Assembly (NCBI GenBank): GCA_002381945.1
Contig: DFXY01000026.1
Location: forward strand, 48,641-112,640
DNA length: 64,000 nucleotides
From: Bacteriovoracaceae bacterium UBA4096
GTDB lineage: Bacteria > Bdellovibrionota > Bacteriovoracia > Bacteriovoracales > Bacteriovoracaceae
Direction of reading: 5' to 3'
Under the pieces are notes generated by a model, which was not told the origin of the DNA, ran no database searches, and saw only the letters and a program-made list of their open reading frames with translations. The stretch's first letter is position 1; every line of letters starts with the position of its first letter. Positions 7,395-15,952 of the stretch are shown here, in pieces. The translations under genes and the position numbers were made by a program.

Positions 7395-8852
7395 TCATAC
7401 TTTTTTCAAATATTCGAATTCGTTCAAAGATAAAGGGGGACAAAATTCTCCCAACAATTCTCTTTTCCAGATATTTCCTGTCGAATGAAATTCTTCTTTT
7501 GAAGTGAACTGATAATGATAAAACTTCGCCCTTACCCAAACCGGCGGCGATTCTTTAAATGGAACAGTTCGAAAAAGTTTCAAGAGAGCAGTATCGTTCA
7601 TCAGCAGTTTAAGCATGAGACGAATAAAGTAGAGTCGATGTCCCCGAAGATAAATGCTTTTTCCACTCACCAGAACAGTAAAAGGTAAAAACCATATCAT
7701 CCAGTCCAATCTTAAATGATAAGGGGCCACAATGGGTGGAGTTCTGTTAAGTTCACCCGGTTTGCCCTTAAATCCATATTCCCTCCAGGAAGTTTCATCA
7801 AACTGGTCTTGAGAAGCACTCCCCTCGATGACAATCTCATATCTTTCTTTAGTCACACTTCCAAATGCACCATAGGCCCCCACCAAATGCCAACGATTCC
7901 AGCAATAATTCATAAATTGTCTGGGAGAAAATAAATTCAAACATGGCCTATAACTTAAAATTACTGCCAGAATGAACGCAACATATTGGGCCAACTCAAA
8001 CCATAGTGGTCTGGGTGCGAAAGTTATTTCAGGTGGATTGATATTAGAGAAGGCAAGAAAACCTAAAACAATAGTAAGCCAGTTTAACCAGGAATAGTTT
8101 CCACTTATGACCAAAATGAGTTGATGAAGTATTAGAAAAAATCCTGAAATCCCGGCCATCGGTTGCGGAAGAAAAAGACCTATAGGCACCACCAATTGGC
8201 AGAAGTGACTAAAGACAACACCCATTCTATGGAAAATTTTTGGCCGTAGATGAAAAAAACGGCTTAGAGGATTGGGCAGTGGCTGAGTTTCATGATGATA
8301 ATACAAGCAGGTAAGATCTCTCCAACAAGGATCTCCTCTCATTTTAATGAGTCCCGCTCCCATCTCTGTTCTAAAGAGCATCCATCGTAGAATAAGAATC
8401 GGAATCCAGGATGGTGTGACCCAGGAAGGTCCCATGAAAGCAGCGAAAAAGCCCGCCTCTAAAAGCATGGTTTCCCAACCGAAGCCATAAAAATCCTGCC
8501 CCACATTTACGATAGATAAATATAAAACATACAGCGTAAGCCATGAGGCCATATGCAAACTAATAGGTCCCTGGCCTATTAGTCCAGAAGCCATCAAAAG
8601 GGAGATGCCCATACCGATCAGACAAACTGTTTTTAGTAGTTGATCTGCATATTTCCAGTGGAAAAGACTTGGGGAATCTTTAAACGAGGTCACTTTTAAA
8701 TAATCCGGTGTAGGCAAAAGCCCTTTCTCGCCCAGGAGTGCTGGAAATTGATTATAAGCACTCAAAAATGCCACTAAATAGATAAGTCCCAGAGAACGTT
8801 CAAAAAACAAGCGTGCCAAAAAGTAATGATGGGCGGATAGAAAATCACTCAT
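7395..8852 (-). CDS. Lipase maturation factor (LMF1) family membrane protein
   Basis: The 485-residue product is a multi-pass membrane protein with at least seven hydrophobic segments in the first 320 residues and a soluble C-terminal domain. It carries LMF1-family features: an N-terminal ARLFFERSLGLIYLVAF segment, ILRWMLFRTEMGAGLIKMRGDPCWRDLTCLYYHHETQPLPNP in the middle, and the C-terminal HLRLDWMIWF segment. In animals LMF1 helps lipases fold in the ER; the bacterial role is unknown. The gene stands alone on the minus strand, after the STAS-CheX gene's promoter region. Confidence 0.8.
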   Translation of the reverse strand: MSDFLSAHHYFLARLFFERSLGLIYLVAFLSAYNQFPALLGEKGLLPTPDYLKVTSFKDSPSLFHWKYADQLLKTVCLIGMGISLLMASGLIGQGPISLHMASWLTLYVLYLSIVNVGQDFYGFGWETMLLEAGFFAAFMGPSWVTPSWIPILILRWMLFRTEMGAGLIKMRGDPCWRDLTCLYYHHETQPLPNPLSRFFHLRPKIFHRMGVVFSHFCQLVVPIGLFLPQPMAGISGFFLILHQLILVISGNYSWLNWLTIVLGFLAFSNINPPEITFAPRPLWFELAQYVAFILAVILSYRPCLNLFSPRQFMNYCWNRWHLVGAYGAFGSVTKERYEIVIEGSASQDQFDETSWREYGFKGKPGELNRTPPIVAPYHLRLDWMIWFLPFTVLVSGKSIYLRGHRLYFIRLMLKLLMNDTALLKLFRTVPFKESPPVWVRAKFYHYQFTSKEEFHSTGNIWKRELLGEFCPPLSLNEFEYLKKV

Positions 8853-9023
8853 AGGCCATGATGATCAATAAGCACTGGATTTTCAATGAATGCCGCAAAA
8901 CAAGGGGTTACCAGACTCGATTGACCAGTGGCCTGCCAGTGCCTAATTTACCGGCAAAAATGCCATAGGTAATCAAGAGTTTATCTCTCAATTATTGGCA
9001 TCTGCCTTGCTCCCTACCTATGT

Positions 9024-9671
9024 ATGAAAACACTATTTATAATTCTCTTATTGATGACAACTCATGCTTTTGGGAACTCGCGAAGTCTCGCCAGTATCCG
9101 GGCCGAACATGCCCGTGAACTTATGGGAAATAGCTATAATAAAAGCATTGTATCCCGATTGGAAGATAAGCACGATTTAGTTAAAAACATCTTTCGTATC
9201 GTAAAGGATCGTCTACCCAAGGTCTATAAATCCCAGGCAACAAGCATCGCTAAGGCCATTATCAATGAATCTAAAAAGAACTCACTCGATCCCTATTTTG
9301 TGATGGCCGTTATTTCAGGTGAATCAAGTTTTAATCCAGTGGCAGTGGGACCAGTAGGTGAAATTGGAATGATGCAAATAAGGCCCAGTACAGGAAAGTG
9401 GATGTCACAGATCGTGAAATCAAAATGGCATGGTGATAAAACACTTAGAGATCCCGTGGCAAACATTAAACTAGGCGTGGCCTACCTTTCTTGGCTTAGA
9501 AATAAATTTGAAGGTCATGGTCAACTGTATCTAGCCGCTTACAATATGGGTCCTAGAGCGGTTAGAAACGCAGTTTCCAGAGATGTTTATCCTAAGGATT
9601 ATCCCATTCATGTTATGAAACGATACATTTCTTTTTATAAAGAGATTGGAAGAAGAACTAGTACGTTATAA
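9024..9671 (+). CDS. Secreted lytic transglycosylase (SLT family)
   Basis: SLT enzymes cut the glycan strand of peptidoglycan between MurNAc and GlcNAc, leaving a 1,6-anhydro end. The 215-residue product has a signal peptide (about residues 1-17, ending near AFG) and the SLT domain from about residue 75: catalytic Glu in ISGESSFNP, then GEIGMMQIRP and AAYNMGPRAV, the three standard motifs. It acts in the periplasm on the cell's own wall or, if the host is a predator, possibly on prey wall. It precedes selD by nine bases but selD has its own -10 element. No ribosome site is obvious before the ATG. Confidence 0.9.
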   Translation: MKTLFIILLLMTTHAFGNSRSLASIRAEHARELMGNSYNKSIVSRLEDKHDLVKNIFRIVKDRLPKVYKSQATSIAKAIINESKKNSLDPYFVMAVISGESSFNPVAVGPVGEIGMMQIRPSTGKWMSQIVKSKWHGDKTLRDPVANIKLGVAYLSWLRNKFEGHGQLYLAAYNMGPRAVRNAVSRDVYPKDYPIHVMKRYISFYKEIGRRTSTL

Positions 9672-9672
9672 T
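9667..9672 (+). promoter_or_regulatory. -10 element of selD, leaderless layout
   Basis: A perfect TATAAT lies eight bases before the selD ATG, inside the last codons of the transglycosylase gene, so transcription would begin at about the start codon. A TTGGAA at 9646-9651 could be the -35, though with a short 15-base spacer. Confidence 0.45.
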
Positions 9673-9680
9673 ATCCAGCT

Positions 9681-10718
9681 ATGAAACTTACCCAAACAGT
9701 AAAAAAGGGCGGCTGCGCTGCCAAGGTCCCGGCCGTTCTCCTGAAAGAAATTCTAAACGGATTGAATTTCCCACCCAATATTCCAGGAGTGGAAATTGAT
9801 GGTTCGCATTTCGACGATGCAGCTATCTTCAAAATAAATGACGAAGTGGCGCTGGTTCAAACCTTAGATTTTTTTACTCCTATTGTGGATACACCAAAAG
9901 ACTTTGGAGCTATCGCTGCTGCCAATGCATTAAGTGATGTTTATGCCATGGGAGGGAAACCTAAAACCTGCATGGCAATTCTTGCGGCCCCCCTGGCCAC
10001 AATGGAATCTTCTATCATTCAGGAAGTGTTACAAGGCGCCTGTGATGTCATTGCTCAGTCGGGTTCATCCTTGGTCGGTGGACACTCAATTGATGACGAT
10101 ACTTTAAAATTTGGTCTCTCTGTCACGGGAATTGTCCATCCTCAAAAAGCCTGGACAAATCAGGGTGGAAAGATTGGCGATCTGCTCATTCTAACTAAAC
10201 CTTTAGGCACCGGGACTATCTGCGCTGGAATCAAACGCCAGGAGATCACTGAAGAAGAAGCCTTGGAAGCGGTAAACTCCATGAAACGCCTGAACAATAT
10301 TATTGATCATCTCTCAAGCGATGATGTTCTACATATCCATGGAGCAACAGATGTGACAGGTTTTGGACTCATGGGACACTCCTATCAACTGGCCCTGGCT
10401 TCAAACGTCAGCTTAAAAATCAAGGTTAAGGATCTTCCAGTTTTTAGTAATAGTTATGAATGTCTTGGAAAAGGATTCTTAACCAAGGCCCACAGAAGTA
10501 ATGATGAATATACCCAAGGCAAAGTTCATTTTTCTGAAACAATAAGTGAAATACAAAAACTGCTAACCTTAGATCCTCAGACCAGCGGGGGACTTCTTTT
10601 GTCTGTTGGGATAGAAGCAGCAGAAAAAATCAAAGATATCTTAAAAGAAGTTTTCCCAGGAACTGCCATCATTGGTTCAGTTACCCCAAAAAATGATTAT
10701 AGTGTTTATGTGGAATGA
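9681..10718 (+). CDS. selD: Selenophosphate synthase
   Basis: SelD makes selenophosphate from selenide and ATP, the selenium donor for selenocysteine and for 2-selenouridine in tRNA. The 345-residue product carries the N-terminal catalytic Cys12 and Lys15 in KKGGCAAKVP (equivalent to Cys17 and Lys20 of E. coli SelD), GGHSIDDDTLKFGLSVTGI, DVTGFGLMGH and DPQTSGGLL, which form the ATP and metal sites. The catalytic residue is encoded by TGC, so this SelD is the Cys form and is not itself a selenoprotein. It overlaps mnmH by eleven bases, which ties it to tRNA selenation; no selA or selB is in the window. Confidence 0.95.
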   Translation: MKLTQTVKKGGCAAKVPAVLLKEILNGLNFPPNIPGVEIDGSHFDDAAIFKINDEVALVQTLDFFTPIVDTPKDFGAIAAANALSDVYAMGGKPKTCMAILAAPLATMESSIIQEVLQGACDVIAQSGSSLVGGHSIDDDTLKFGLSVTGIVHPQKAWTNQGGKIGDLLILTKPLGTGTICAGIKRQEITEEEALEAVNSMKRLNNIIDHLSSDDVLHIHGATDVTGFGLMGHSYQLALASNVSLKIKVKDLPVFSNSYECLGKGFLTKAHRSNDEYTQGKVHFSETISEIQKLLTLDPQTSGGLLLSVGIEAAEKIKDILKEVFPGTAIIGSVTPKNDYSVYVE

Positions 10719-11721
10719 CCCTGAACTCATAAAACTCTTTTTAGATAAAACTCCTCTTATCGATGTCAGAGCACCTATTGAATTTCAAGACGGTGCCATC
10801 CCCCATTCCATTAATCTTCCCCTCATGAATGATGAAGAACGAAGACAAGTTGGCATATGCTACAAACAGTCAGGCCAGGGGGCCGCCATAGAGCTTGGAC
10901 ACCAATTAGTATGTGGAGAATTAAAAGAGGCCAGAGTAGAAAGCTGGAGAAATTATATTCAGCAATATCCAGAGGCAGAAGTTTTTTGTTTCAGGGGTGG
11001 ACTACGCTCTCAAATATCATGTCAGTGGCTTAAGGAAACAGGCATCTCTAAAAATCCTATTCCTGGCGGTTATAAACGCCTGAGGCATTTTTTCCTTTCC
11101 ATATTAAATGACGCCCCTTTGCCGAAGATGATTAGGCTGGGCGGATTAACCGGAAGTGGAAAGACTCTCCTACTGGAAAAAATTCCTTATCACCTGGATC
11201 TGGAGAAGCTTGCGAATCATAGGGGTTCTGCTTTTGGGCCCAGAGGGAATCAACCATCCCAAATTACCTTTGAGAATAAATTGGCCTTAGAGCTACTCAA
11301 GTTGACTGGGAAAAAGGTCCTGATTGAGGATGAAAGTGCTACCATTGGCCAATTGACTGTACCTCAAAGACTTTTTTCTACCTTGCGGGAAACTCCCATG
11401 ATTATCCTGGAAACAGGCCATGAAGAAAGATTACAAAACATCTTTAATGAATACGTCAGACACTCCTCTAGGGATTTTTTCCTGTCAGGTCTAGGCAAGA
11501 TTCAAAAAAGATTGGGTGGAGTGAAGTTCAAACTTTTATCAGATGAAATTGGCAAAGCGTTTGAATCCCCAATGGAGTTAGCTTTCCATGAGGCCTGGAT
11601 TTCAATCCTTTTAAAGGAGTATTACGATCCTCTTTATCAAAAAGGTATCCGCTATAATCAAGATAAAATTCTTTTCCAAGGGAACCAAGCAGAAGTTCTT
11701 ACCTATTTAAGTCAAATCTAA
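10708..11721 (+). CDS. mnmH: tRNA 2-selenouridine synthase
   Basis: MnmH (SelU, YbbB) replaces sulfur of 2-thiouridine at the wobble position of tRNA for Lys, Glu and Gln with selenium, using selenophosphate and a geranylated intermediate. From ATG 10708 the product has 337 residues: a rhodanese domain with the active Cys94 in FCFRGGLRSQ, then a P-loop domain (GGLTGSGKT, about 145-153) followed by family motifs such as HRGSAFG and EDESATIG. An earlier in-frame start at 10672 would overlap selD by 47 bases and adds residues not typical of the family. Translation is probably coupled to selD. Confidence 0.95.
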   Translation: MWNDPELIKLFLDKTPLIDVRAPIEFQDGAIPHSINLPLMNDEERRQVGICYKQSGQGAAIELGHQLVCGELKEARVESWRNYIQQYPEAEVFCFRGGLRSQISCQWLKETGISKNPIPGGYKRLRHFFLSILNDAPLPKMIRLGGLTGSGKTLLLEKIPYHLDLEKLANHRGSAFGPRGNQPSQITFENKLALELLKLTGKKVLIEDESATIGQLTVPQRLFSTLRETPMIILETGHEERLQNIFNEYVRHSSRDFFLSGLGKIQKRLGGVKFKLLSDEIGKAFESPMELAFHEAWISILLKEYYDPLYQKGIRYNQDKILFQGNQAEVLTYLSQI

Positions 11722-11766
11722 CTCCGGCATACGTTTTGCACCTAAACCAAGGGCCCGGAGGTTATT

Positions 11767-12207
11767 ATGAAAAAAATATTTCTTTTACTCGTAGTTTTTA
11801 GTTTTGTCACAGAAGAATCCATTTCCCAATCTGGTGGGTTAGGTGGCAGTTCAACGAGTACAACCGATTCCTCAAATAATCCTGGAGGAGTGGGATTTGG
11901 GGGGGCCTTGGGAGGTACAACTGCGCCTTCAACAACTCCTTCAAATACACCGACTACGTCTAGTCCCGGCGCCATCGTTCCAGGAAATGACTCCAGCATT
12001 GGTAGAGGAAATGATTTTGGCACAATTCAACAGCAAGAAGAGCGATCCAATTTTCTCGGAGGTAGTGGTGATGGATCACTTAATGAAGAAGAAATACCTT
12101 CAAGTACTATTCCTAACACAAATCTTCCAGCAGTTCCGCCAACACAACCTTCCACAACTCCCCTTCAACCTAATACTGACACTGGAGTGGGCACAGGATC
12201 ACCTTAA
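11767..12207 (+). CDS. Small secreted Gly/Ser/Thr/Pro-rich protein
   Basis: The 146-residue product has an N-terminal signal peptide (about 1-20) followed by an almost wholly low-complexity mature part rich in Gly, Ser, Thr, Asn and Pro. I do not recognise it; such composition suits an extended, disordered surface or periplasmic protein. A good ribosome site (CGGAGG) lies before the ATG at 11767. The 3' end overlaps the convergent PDZ lipoprotein gene by four bases. Whether it is one gene with a stable function or a fast-evolving one cannot be told from sequence alone. Confidence 0.6.
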   Translation: MKKIFLLLVVFSFVTEESISQSGGLGGSSTSTTDSSNNPGGVGFGGALGGTTAPSTTPSNTPTTSSPGAIVPGNDSSIGRGNDFGTIQQQEERSNFLGGSGDGSLNEEEIPSSTIPNTNLPAVPPTQPSTTPLQPNTDTGVGTGSP

Positions 12208-13046
12208 TGATCCTGTTGTTCCCGGCATATTTGGTTAACTTTTAATTCTTTTTCCTTTTCATCATTCTTACCGAGATGACAAACCTTGTTAATGATATCT
12301 TCCTCAGCTTTAACAACTTCCTTAGTCACTTCCACTGATTTAAGTTTCGTTGGTAGACGATCTCCTTCACGCATAATTTGTAGAGAAACTTCCTGACTAT
12401 TTTCATTAAACAATCTGATTAACTCATAGACTTTCTCAATTCTCTTTCCATTCGCCTTGAGAATAATGTCGCCCAATTCTAAAGTCGTTTTATTAGGCGA
12501 ATTATCCAGAACTTTTTCAACTTGAATCGCCCCTTTGACATCTTTCACTAAATGTTTCATTTGACTGGAAGATAACTCCTTGAGATGGATTTGCGGCCTG
12601 AAAATTCGCTGGCCGCAGGTATAATAAATCTCAATATAAGGATAACTCAATGTTTCATTCCAGCTATTGGTGGAAACAGTACTATAATCAACTCCAACGC
12701 CAAAGGATGAATAGCGACTATAGTAAGGATACATACCTCCGTAAAAAGATGGCCCCCAGGCACCACCAGAACTACGGGTAATTTCTTTTTCAATCGTTTT
12801 ATCGAAAACATCAATAATATTGGCATGCAGATTATCAGCACTTCGACAATTTTCTATCGCTCTGAATTCAGCAAGAAGTCGTGCCCGATCTTTTTTGGTA
12901 TAAGTATTACCTTTAAAGCTCGAAACTTTAAGCTCTTCAAACACTTTATCTCTGTACCCCTGTTTCTTTTTTTCTTTTTGATAAGGAGTAGGTTTGGTGC
13001 TGGAGCAACTTGCAATAAATATGAGTATTAAAAGGCGGGAGAACAT
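12204..13046 (-). CDS. PDZ-domain lipoprotein
   Basis: The 280-residue product begins with a lipoprotein signal peptide (lipobox IASC, Cys14). After a charged linker and a Tyr/Gly/Ser-rich segment (about 95-125), a PDZ domain occupies about 180-245 (VEKVLDNSPNKTTLELGDIILKAN followed by GKRIEKVYELIRLF). The tail is Lys/Glu rich. PDZ domains in periplasmic proteins bind C-termini of other proteins, often in protease or envelope-stress pathways, but no protease domain is present, so a scaffold role is more likely. The start ATG at 13046 has a strong AGGAGG site. A 12-bp hairpin lies in its 5' leader (13063-13090). Confidence 0.75.
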   Translation of the reverse strand: MFSRLLILIFIASCSSTKPTPYQKEKKKQGYRDKVFEELKVSSFKGNTYTKKDRARLLAEFRAIENCRSADNLHANIIDVFDKTIEKEITRSSGGAWGPSFYGGMYPYYSRYSSFGVGVDYSTVSTNSWNETLSYPYIEIYYTCGQRIFRPQIHLKELSSSQMKHLVKDVKGAIQVEKVLDNSPNKTTLELGDIILKANGKRIEKVYELIRLFNENSQEVSLQIMREGDRLPTKLKSVEVTKEVVKAEEDIINKVCHLGKNDEKEKELKVNQICREQQDH

Positions 13047-13062
13047 ATTTGCCTCCTAAAAT

Positions 13063-13090
13063 AAAATGGCCATCCGAAGATGGCCATTTT
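13063..13090 (-). promoter_or_regulatory. Strong 12-bp hairpin with T-tract in the leader of the PDZ lipoprotein gene
   Basis: AAAATGGCCATC (13063-13074) and GATGGCCATTTT (13079-13090) form a perfect 12-bp stem with a CGAA/TTCG loop. On the minus strand it is followed by TTTTATTTT and then the AGGAGG ribosome site of the PDZ lipoprotein gene. It could end transcription arriving from the minus-strand gene at 13561-14694, act as an attenuator, or protect the 5' end of the mRNA. Confidence 0.55.
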
Positions 13091-13310
13091 CATCCAGTGT
13101 ATCGCTACGAAGTGTTTTTCAAATGATGCTTTTTCAACTTCTCTTGTCAAACACCGCTGGACTTACATAAAGATTACTCTCCCCCACACCAATAGGAAAA
13201 TGAGTTTTTTCCAAATTTGCTCTCAAGAAAACTGACTAAATTGCAGCTTCAGAATCAACTTCCACTATTACTGGGTAGAATATGCATGTGATGCTAATAA
13301 GGAGATAAGG

Positions 13311-13568
13311 ATGAAAACATACTTCACAGTTTTTCTTAGTCTTATGATCAATGGGATCGCCTTAGGTGAGGTCTGGAAAAAACCCAGATATCAACCCGAT
13401 GAGAATCATTTGAAAGAAGAAATTCAAAAAGAAGAAGAAAATCTTCAGCGAAGAAATGCCAAACAAGGATTTCGCGAAAACCAGGAAGAAGTATCAACTC
13501 CTCGGGATTATACTTCCGGAAAAGATTCGCAAACTCCCGCCAAGGTCAGAAAACCAAAGGTCAAATAG
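13311..13568 (+). CDS. Small secreted charged protein
   Basis: The 85-residue product has a signal peptide (about 1-18, ending near ALG) and a mature part rich in Lys, Glu, Gln and Arg that is predicted to be helical, then a basic tail (KVRKPKVK). I do not recognise it. The ATG at 13311 is preceded by AAGGAGATAAGG, an unusually strong ribosome site, and by a TAGAAT -10-like element near 13275. It overlaps the convergent MRJP-type gene by eight bases. Confidence 0.6.
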   Translation: MKTYFTVFLSLMINGIALGEVWKKPRYQPDENHLKEEIQKEEENLQRRNAKQGFRENQEEVSTPRDYTSGKDSQTPAKVRKPKVK

Positions 13569-14694
13569 TTTTCTGTGGTAGGGCCACTTTATAAATTTTA
13601 AACGTCATCCCATCCACTGGACTTCCTGCCGGTGCATCTTGTAGTAAAGAGTCCGTAAAGATTAAATTATTCTCATTATCGATTGTAAAAGTATCGGGCC
13701 ACTTAATTCTCTCATCCTGAATAAGAATCTTCATGTCCCCATCCGGAGTACGATAAGAAACTGCATTCCTTTCAAGATCGGCCATATAGAGATTACCTTC
13801 TTTATCGAATATCATCCCATCTGGGGCCGGAGTAACCCCCAGATTTTCTACTTTCTTGACAAGCTTAGTTTCATCTTTTCTTCCTGTCGTTAATTCTGAA
13901 GTAGGCACTCTATAGAGTGTATATCCAGTCAGTGCATGATAATAGAGCTTATCATCCACCGGAGAGAGGGCTATTCCATCAGAATGTATTTGAGGTTTAT
14001 CACCATTTGCCAGCTTAAACTCTTCTTTCTCAACTGTCAGAGTGACATTTTCAGATTTTGTAGAAGGATGCTTATCTAAAAGTCTTTTTGCATCACCTGT
14101 TTTCATATCGAGAACAACCAGCCCCCCCAGACCAGAATCAGTTATATAGACCTGATTTGATTCATCATCAATTCTGAGATCATTTAAATATGATTTCTTA
14201 GGTGCCACTGTTTCATCAAACTCCCAGCTACGTTTTAGCTTATTCGTTGTTAAATCAAATTCAAATAGTTTTGCTTGACCGACGACTTCTTTCATTTCCG
14301 GAGAACTAGGGTCGAGTACAAAGAGAGAATTTCCATGGGCAAATACCGACTGAACACAAGTAAACTTATTCTTCTCCGGTTTTCCTTTCCAGCTATTCCA
14401 TGCTTCATCCGGATAGGGTCTGTAAGTTCCATCCTTTTGAATTTCGACTACCGAAAATGGCAGATTGTCTCGCCATCTTGGAAAGTTTGCAAATAATCTT
14501 CCATCTTGGGTGATAGTCACACCAGTAACTTGCGCTTCTTTGAATTGAGCAACTTCTATTAAATCAGGCTGCTTCTCAGTTGGAAGTAATCCAATCGTTT
14601 TTTTATCTACAACGGTTTCATTTTGAGATTTCTGGACTGAAGAACAGGCCCCAAGTAAGAAGCTTGAAATTATGAGTATTAAAAGATTTTTCAT
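13561..14694 (-). CDS. Lipoprotein of the major royal jelly/yellow protein family
   Basis: From ATG 14694 the product has 377 residues with a lipobox (LLGAC, Cys16). The mature part has the six-bladed beta-propeller pattern of the MRJP/yellow family: VTGVTITQDGRLFANFPRW, YLNDLRIDDESNQVYITDSG, SDGIALSPVDDKLYYHAL and PAPDGMIFDKEGNLYMADL repeat the blade motif. Bacterial members are little studied; relatives include lactonase-like propellers (SMP-30/gluconolactonase). A TTG at 14709 is also in frame, but the GGGAGGG ribosome site fits the ATG at 14694. It overlaps a small convergent gene at its 3' end. Confidence 0.8.
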   Translation of the reverse strand: MKNLLILIISSFLLGACSSVQKSQNETVVDKKTIGLLPTEKQPDLIEVAQFKEAQVTGVTITQDGRLFANFPRWRDNLPFSVVEIQKDGTYRPYPDEAWNSWKGKPEKNKFTCVQSVFAHGNSLFVLDPSSPEMKEVVGQAKLFEFDLTTNKLKRSWEFDETVAPKKSYLNDLRIDDESNQVYITDSGLGGLVVLDMKTGDAKRLLDKHPSTKSENVTLTVEKEEFKLANGDKPQIHSDGIALSPVDDKLYYHALTGYTLYRVPTSELTTGRKDETKLVKKVENLGVTPAPDGMIFDKEGNLYMADLERNAVSYRTPDGDMKILIQDERIKWPDTFTIDNENNLIFTDSLLQDAPAGSPVDGMTFKIYKVALPQKTI

Positions 14695-14760
14695 GAGACC
14701 CTCCCTCAAAAGAAAGTCTCATATTAGGAGAGATATGGTCTGCTTAAAAGTGACCTGTTG

Positions 14761-15003
14761 TTAAGGTTGATGCAGCCAGCGTTTAAAATAAAGTATGGGA
14801 TGATGCCAATCAAAGTGTTGAACTGAATACCTCTTGTAACTATCCACTTTTTCGGGTTCGGAGTAATGCTTTAACTTATCCAGTTGAATCACTTGATCCG
14901 TATTCTTATCAACATGACTCACTGATAAGAACATTCCTATAGGGAACAGTATCCAAAAACTCAAACCTATTATTGTAAGAACCATCTCAACTGTGCTGCC
15001 CAT
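14761..15003 (-). CDS. Small single-pass membrane protein
   Basis: The product has 80 residues with one hydrophobic segment at about 6-27 and a polar, Lys/His-rich remainder (QHFDWHHPILYFKRW). I do not recognise the family. Two ATGs compete: 15009 and 15003. The AGGAGG ribosome site directly abuts the first and is six bases from the second, so 15003 is the likely start. The gene stands alone between the MRJP-type lipoprotein and a divergent lipoprotein gene. Confidence 0.55.
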   Translation of the reverse strand: MGSTVEMVLTIIGLSFWILFPIGMFLSVSHVDKNTDQVIQLDKLKHYSEPEKVDSYKRYSVQHFDWHHPILYFKRWLHQP

Positions 15004-15174
15004 AAACATCCTCCTGATATGTGAATTTTAACATTGCTTATGAGGATTGAACCTAAAATGAGTCTGAGTTTTGAAAACCTGATTATATAGGTCATCAAAA
15101 GTTAAGAAAGGAAAAAGTTTAATAACAAAAAGCACAGCCATTAGATTAATGGCTGAAGAAAACAAGGAGTCTTT

Positions 15175-15459
15175 ATGAAAAAAATTTTATTTCTACTTTC
15201 GGCGCTTACTCTATTAAGTTACGGATGTAATCGAAACGAAGATGCAGGAACGGATGCAGGAATGCAACAGGAAGAAACTCGTGACCTGGGAACGGCCCCA
15301 GAAGCAGTTGATTCGCCTGAGGCCAGCCCAACTTCAGATACTATGGACTCTGATATTCAGCAACCAGAGATGCAGGAAGAAGAAATGCGGGATGATTACC
15401 AAACAGAAGAAGACCTTAATGCTGTACCAGTAGATGAGCAAAGTGGATCTCAACAATAA
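15175..15459 (+). CDS. Small acidic lipoprotein
   Basis: The 94-residue product has a lipoprotein signal peptide (LSYGC, Cys18) and a mature part dominated by Asp, Glu, Gln, Ala and Thr, strongly acidic and probably disordered. I do not recognise it. AAGGAG precedes the ATG at 15175 and a good terminator follows at 15470-15498. It is a single-gene transcript. Confidence 0.65.
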   Translation: MKKILFLLSALTLLSYGCNRNEDAGTDAGMQQEETRDLGTAPEAVDSPEASPTSDTMDSDIQQPEMQEEEMRDDYQTEEDLNAVPVDEQSGSQQ

Positions 15460-15469
15460 AAAAATTTAA

Positions 15470-15498
15470 ACCGGGAAGGGTAATCTTCCCGGTTTTTT
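15470..15498. terminator. Bidirectional terminator
   Basis: ACCGGGAAG (15470-15478) pairs with CTTCCCGGT (15485-15493) around GGTAAT, followed by a T-run on the plus strand. The stop codon of the convergent minus-strand gene lies in the T-run. Confidence 0.8.
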
Positions 15499-15745
15499 AA
15501 AACCAGGCACGGTCTCTATTATCAGAATAGGACGTTACAACTTCCAGATCATCTTCAAAATTACAGTTATAAATATACTTATGTTTTTCCATGAAAAATT
15601 TTTGACCCGTTTTAAATAACTCTACTGAGTGACCATAACAAAGTGGTAAGGCCCGAGAATTACCCTTAGAGTCGTAAATAAGGTCTGTATTGGCCCGAGG
15701 AATACTTTCTTCTTTAAACTTACAAATGTAACAACAGTTTTTCAT
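15497..15745 (-). CDS. Small Cys-rich protein, possible zinc binder
   Basis: The 82-residue product has Cys residues in CCYICKF at the N-terminus and a further Cys-x2-His in LPLCYGHS, a pattern compatible with a small zinc site. No signal peptide is present. I do not recognise the function. The start ATG at 15745 lacks a clear ribosome site. It shares the terminator at 15470-15498 with the convergent lipoprotein gene. Confidence 0.55.
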   Translation of the reverse strand: MKNCCYICKFKEESIPRANTDLIYDSKGNSRALPLCYGHSVELFKTGQKFFMEKHKYIYNCNFEDDLEVVTSYSDNRDRAWF

Positions 15746-15952
15746 GCTTGGGTATCGGTGAATTCTAAGGCATTCTTAATCTTTAAAGGAAAAATTAAGA
15801 CACATCGCAATTTCAATAACTTAGAGCCATGCAAAATCCTTTCCCCTATCCATTCTCAGGACATTAGCGTGTAAGTTTTTCACTCACAGTCTTCTTGCTC
15901 CAAAATTTAGATATTATCGCCATGCTCAATCAAAAAAACATCGGAGTATGTG

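Noticed and set aside
9681..9740. Possible selenocysteine codon in selD
   Set aside because: The catalytic codon is TGC, so the enzyme uses cysteine.
13018..14686. Shared 14-base string ATGAGTATTAAAAG in two lipoprotein genes (about 13020 and 14673)
   Set aside because: Both copies encode the hydrophobic part of signal peptides (LLILI); likely codon convergence rather than a mobile repeat.
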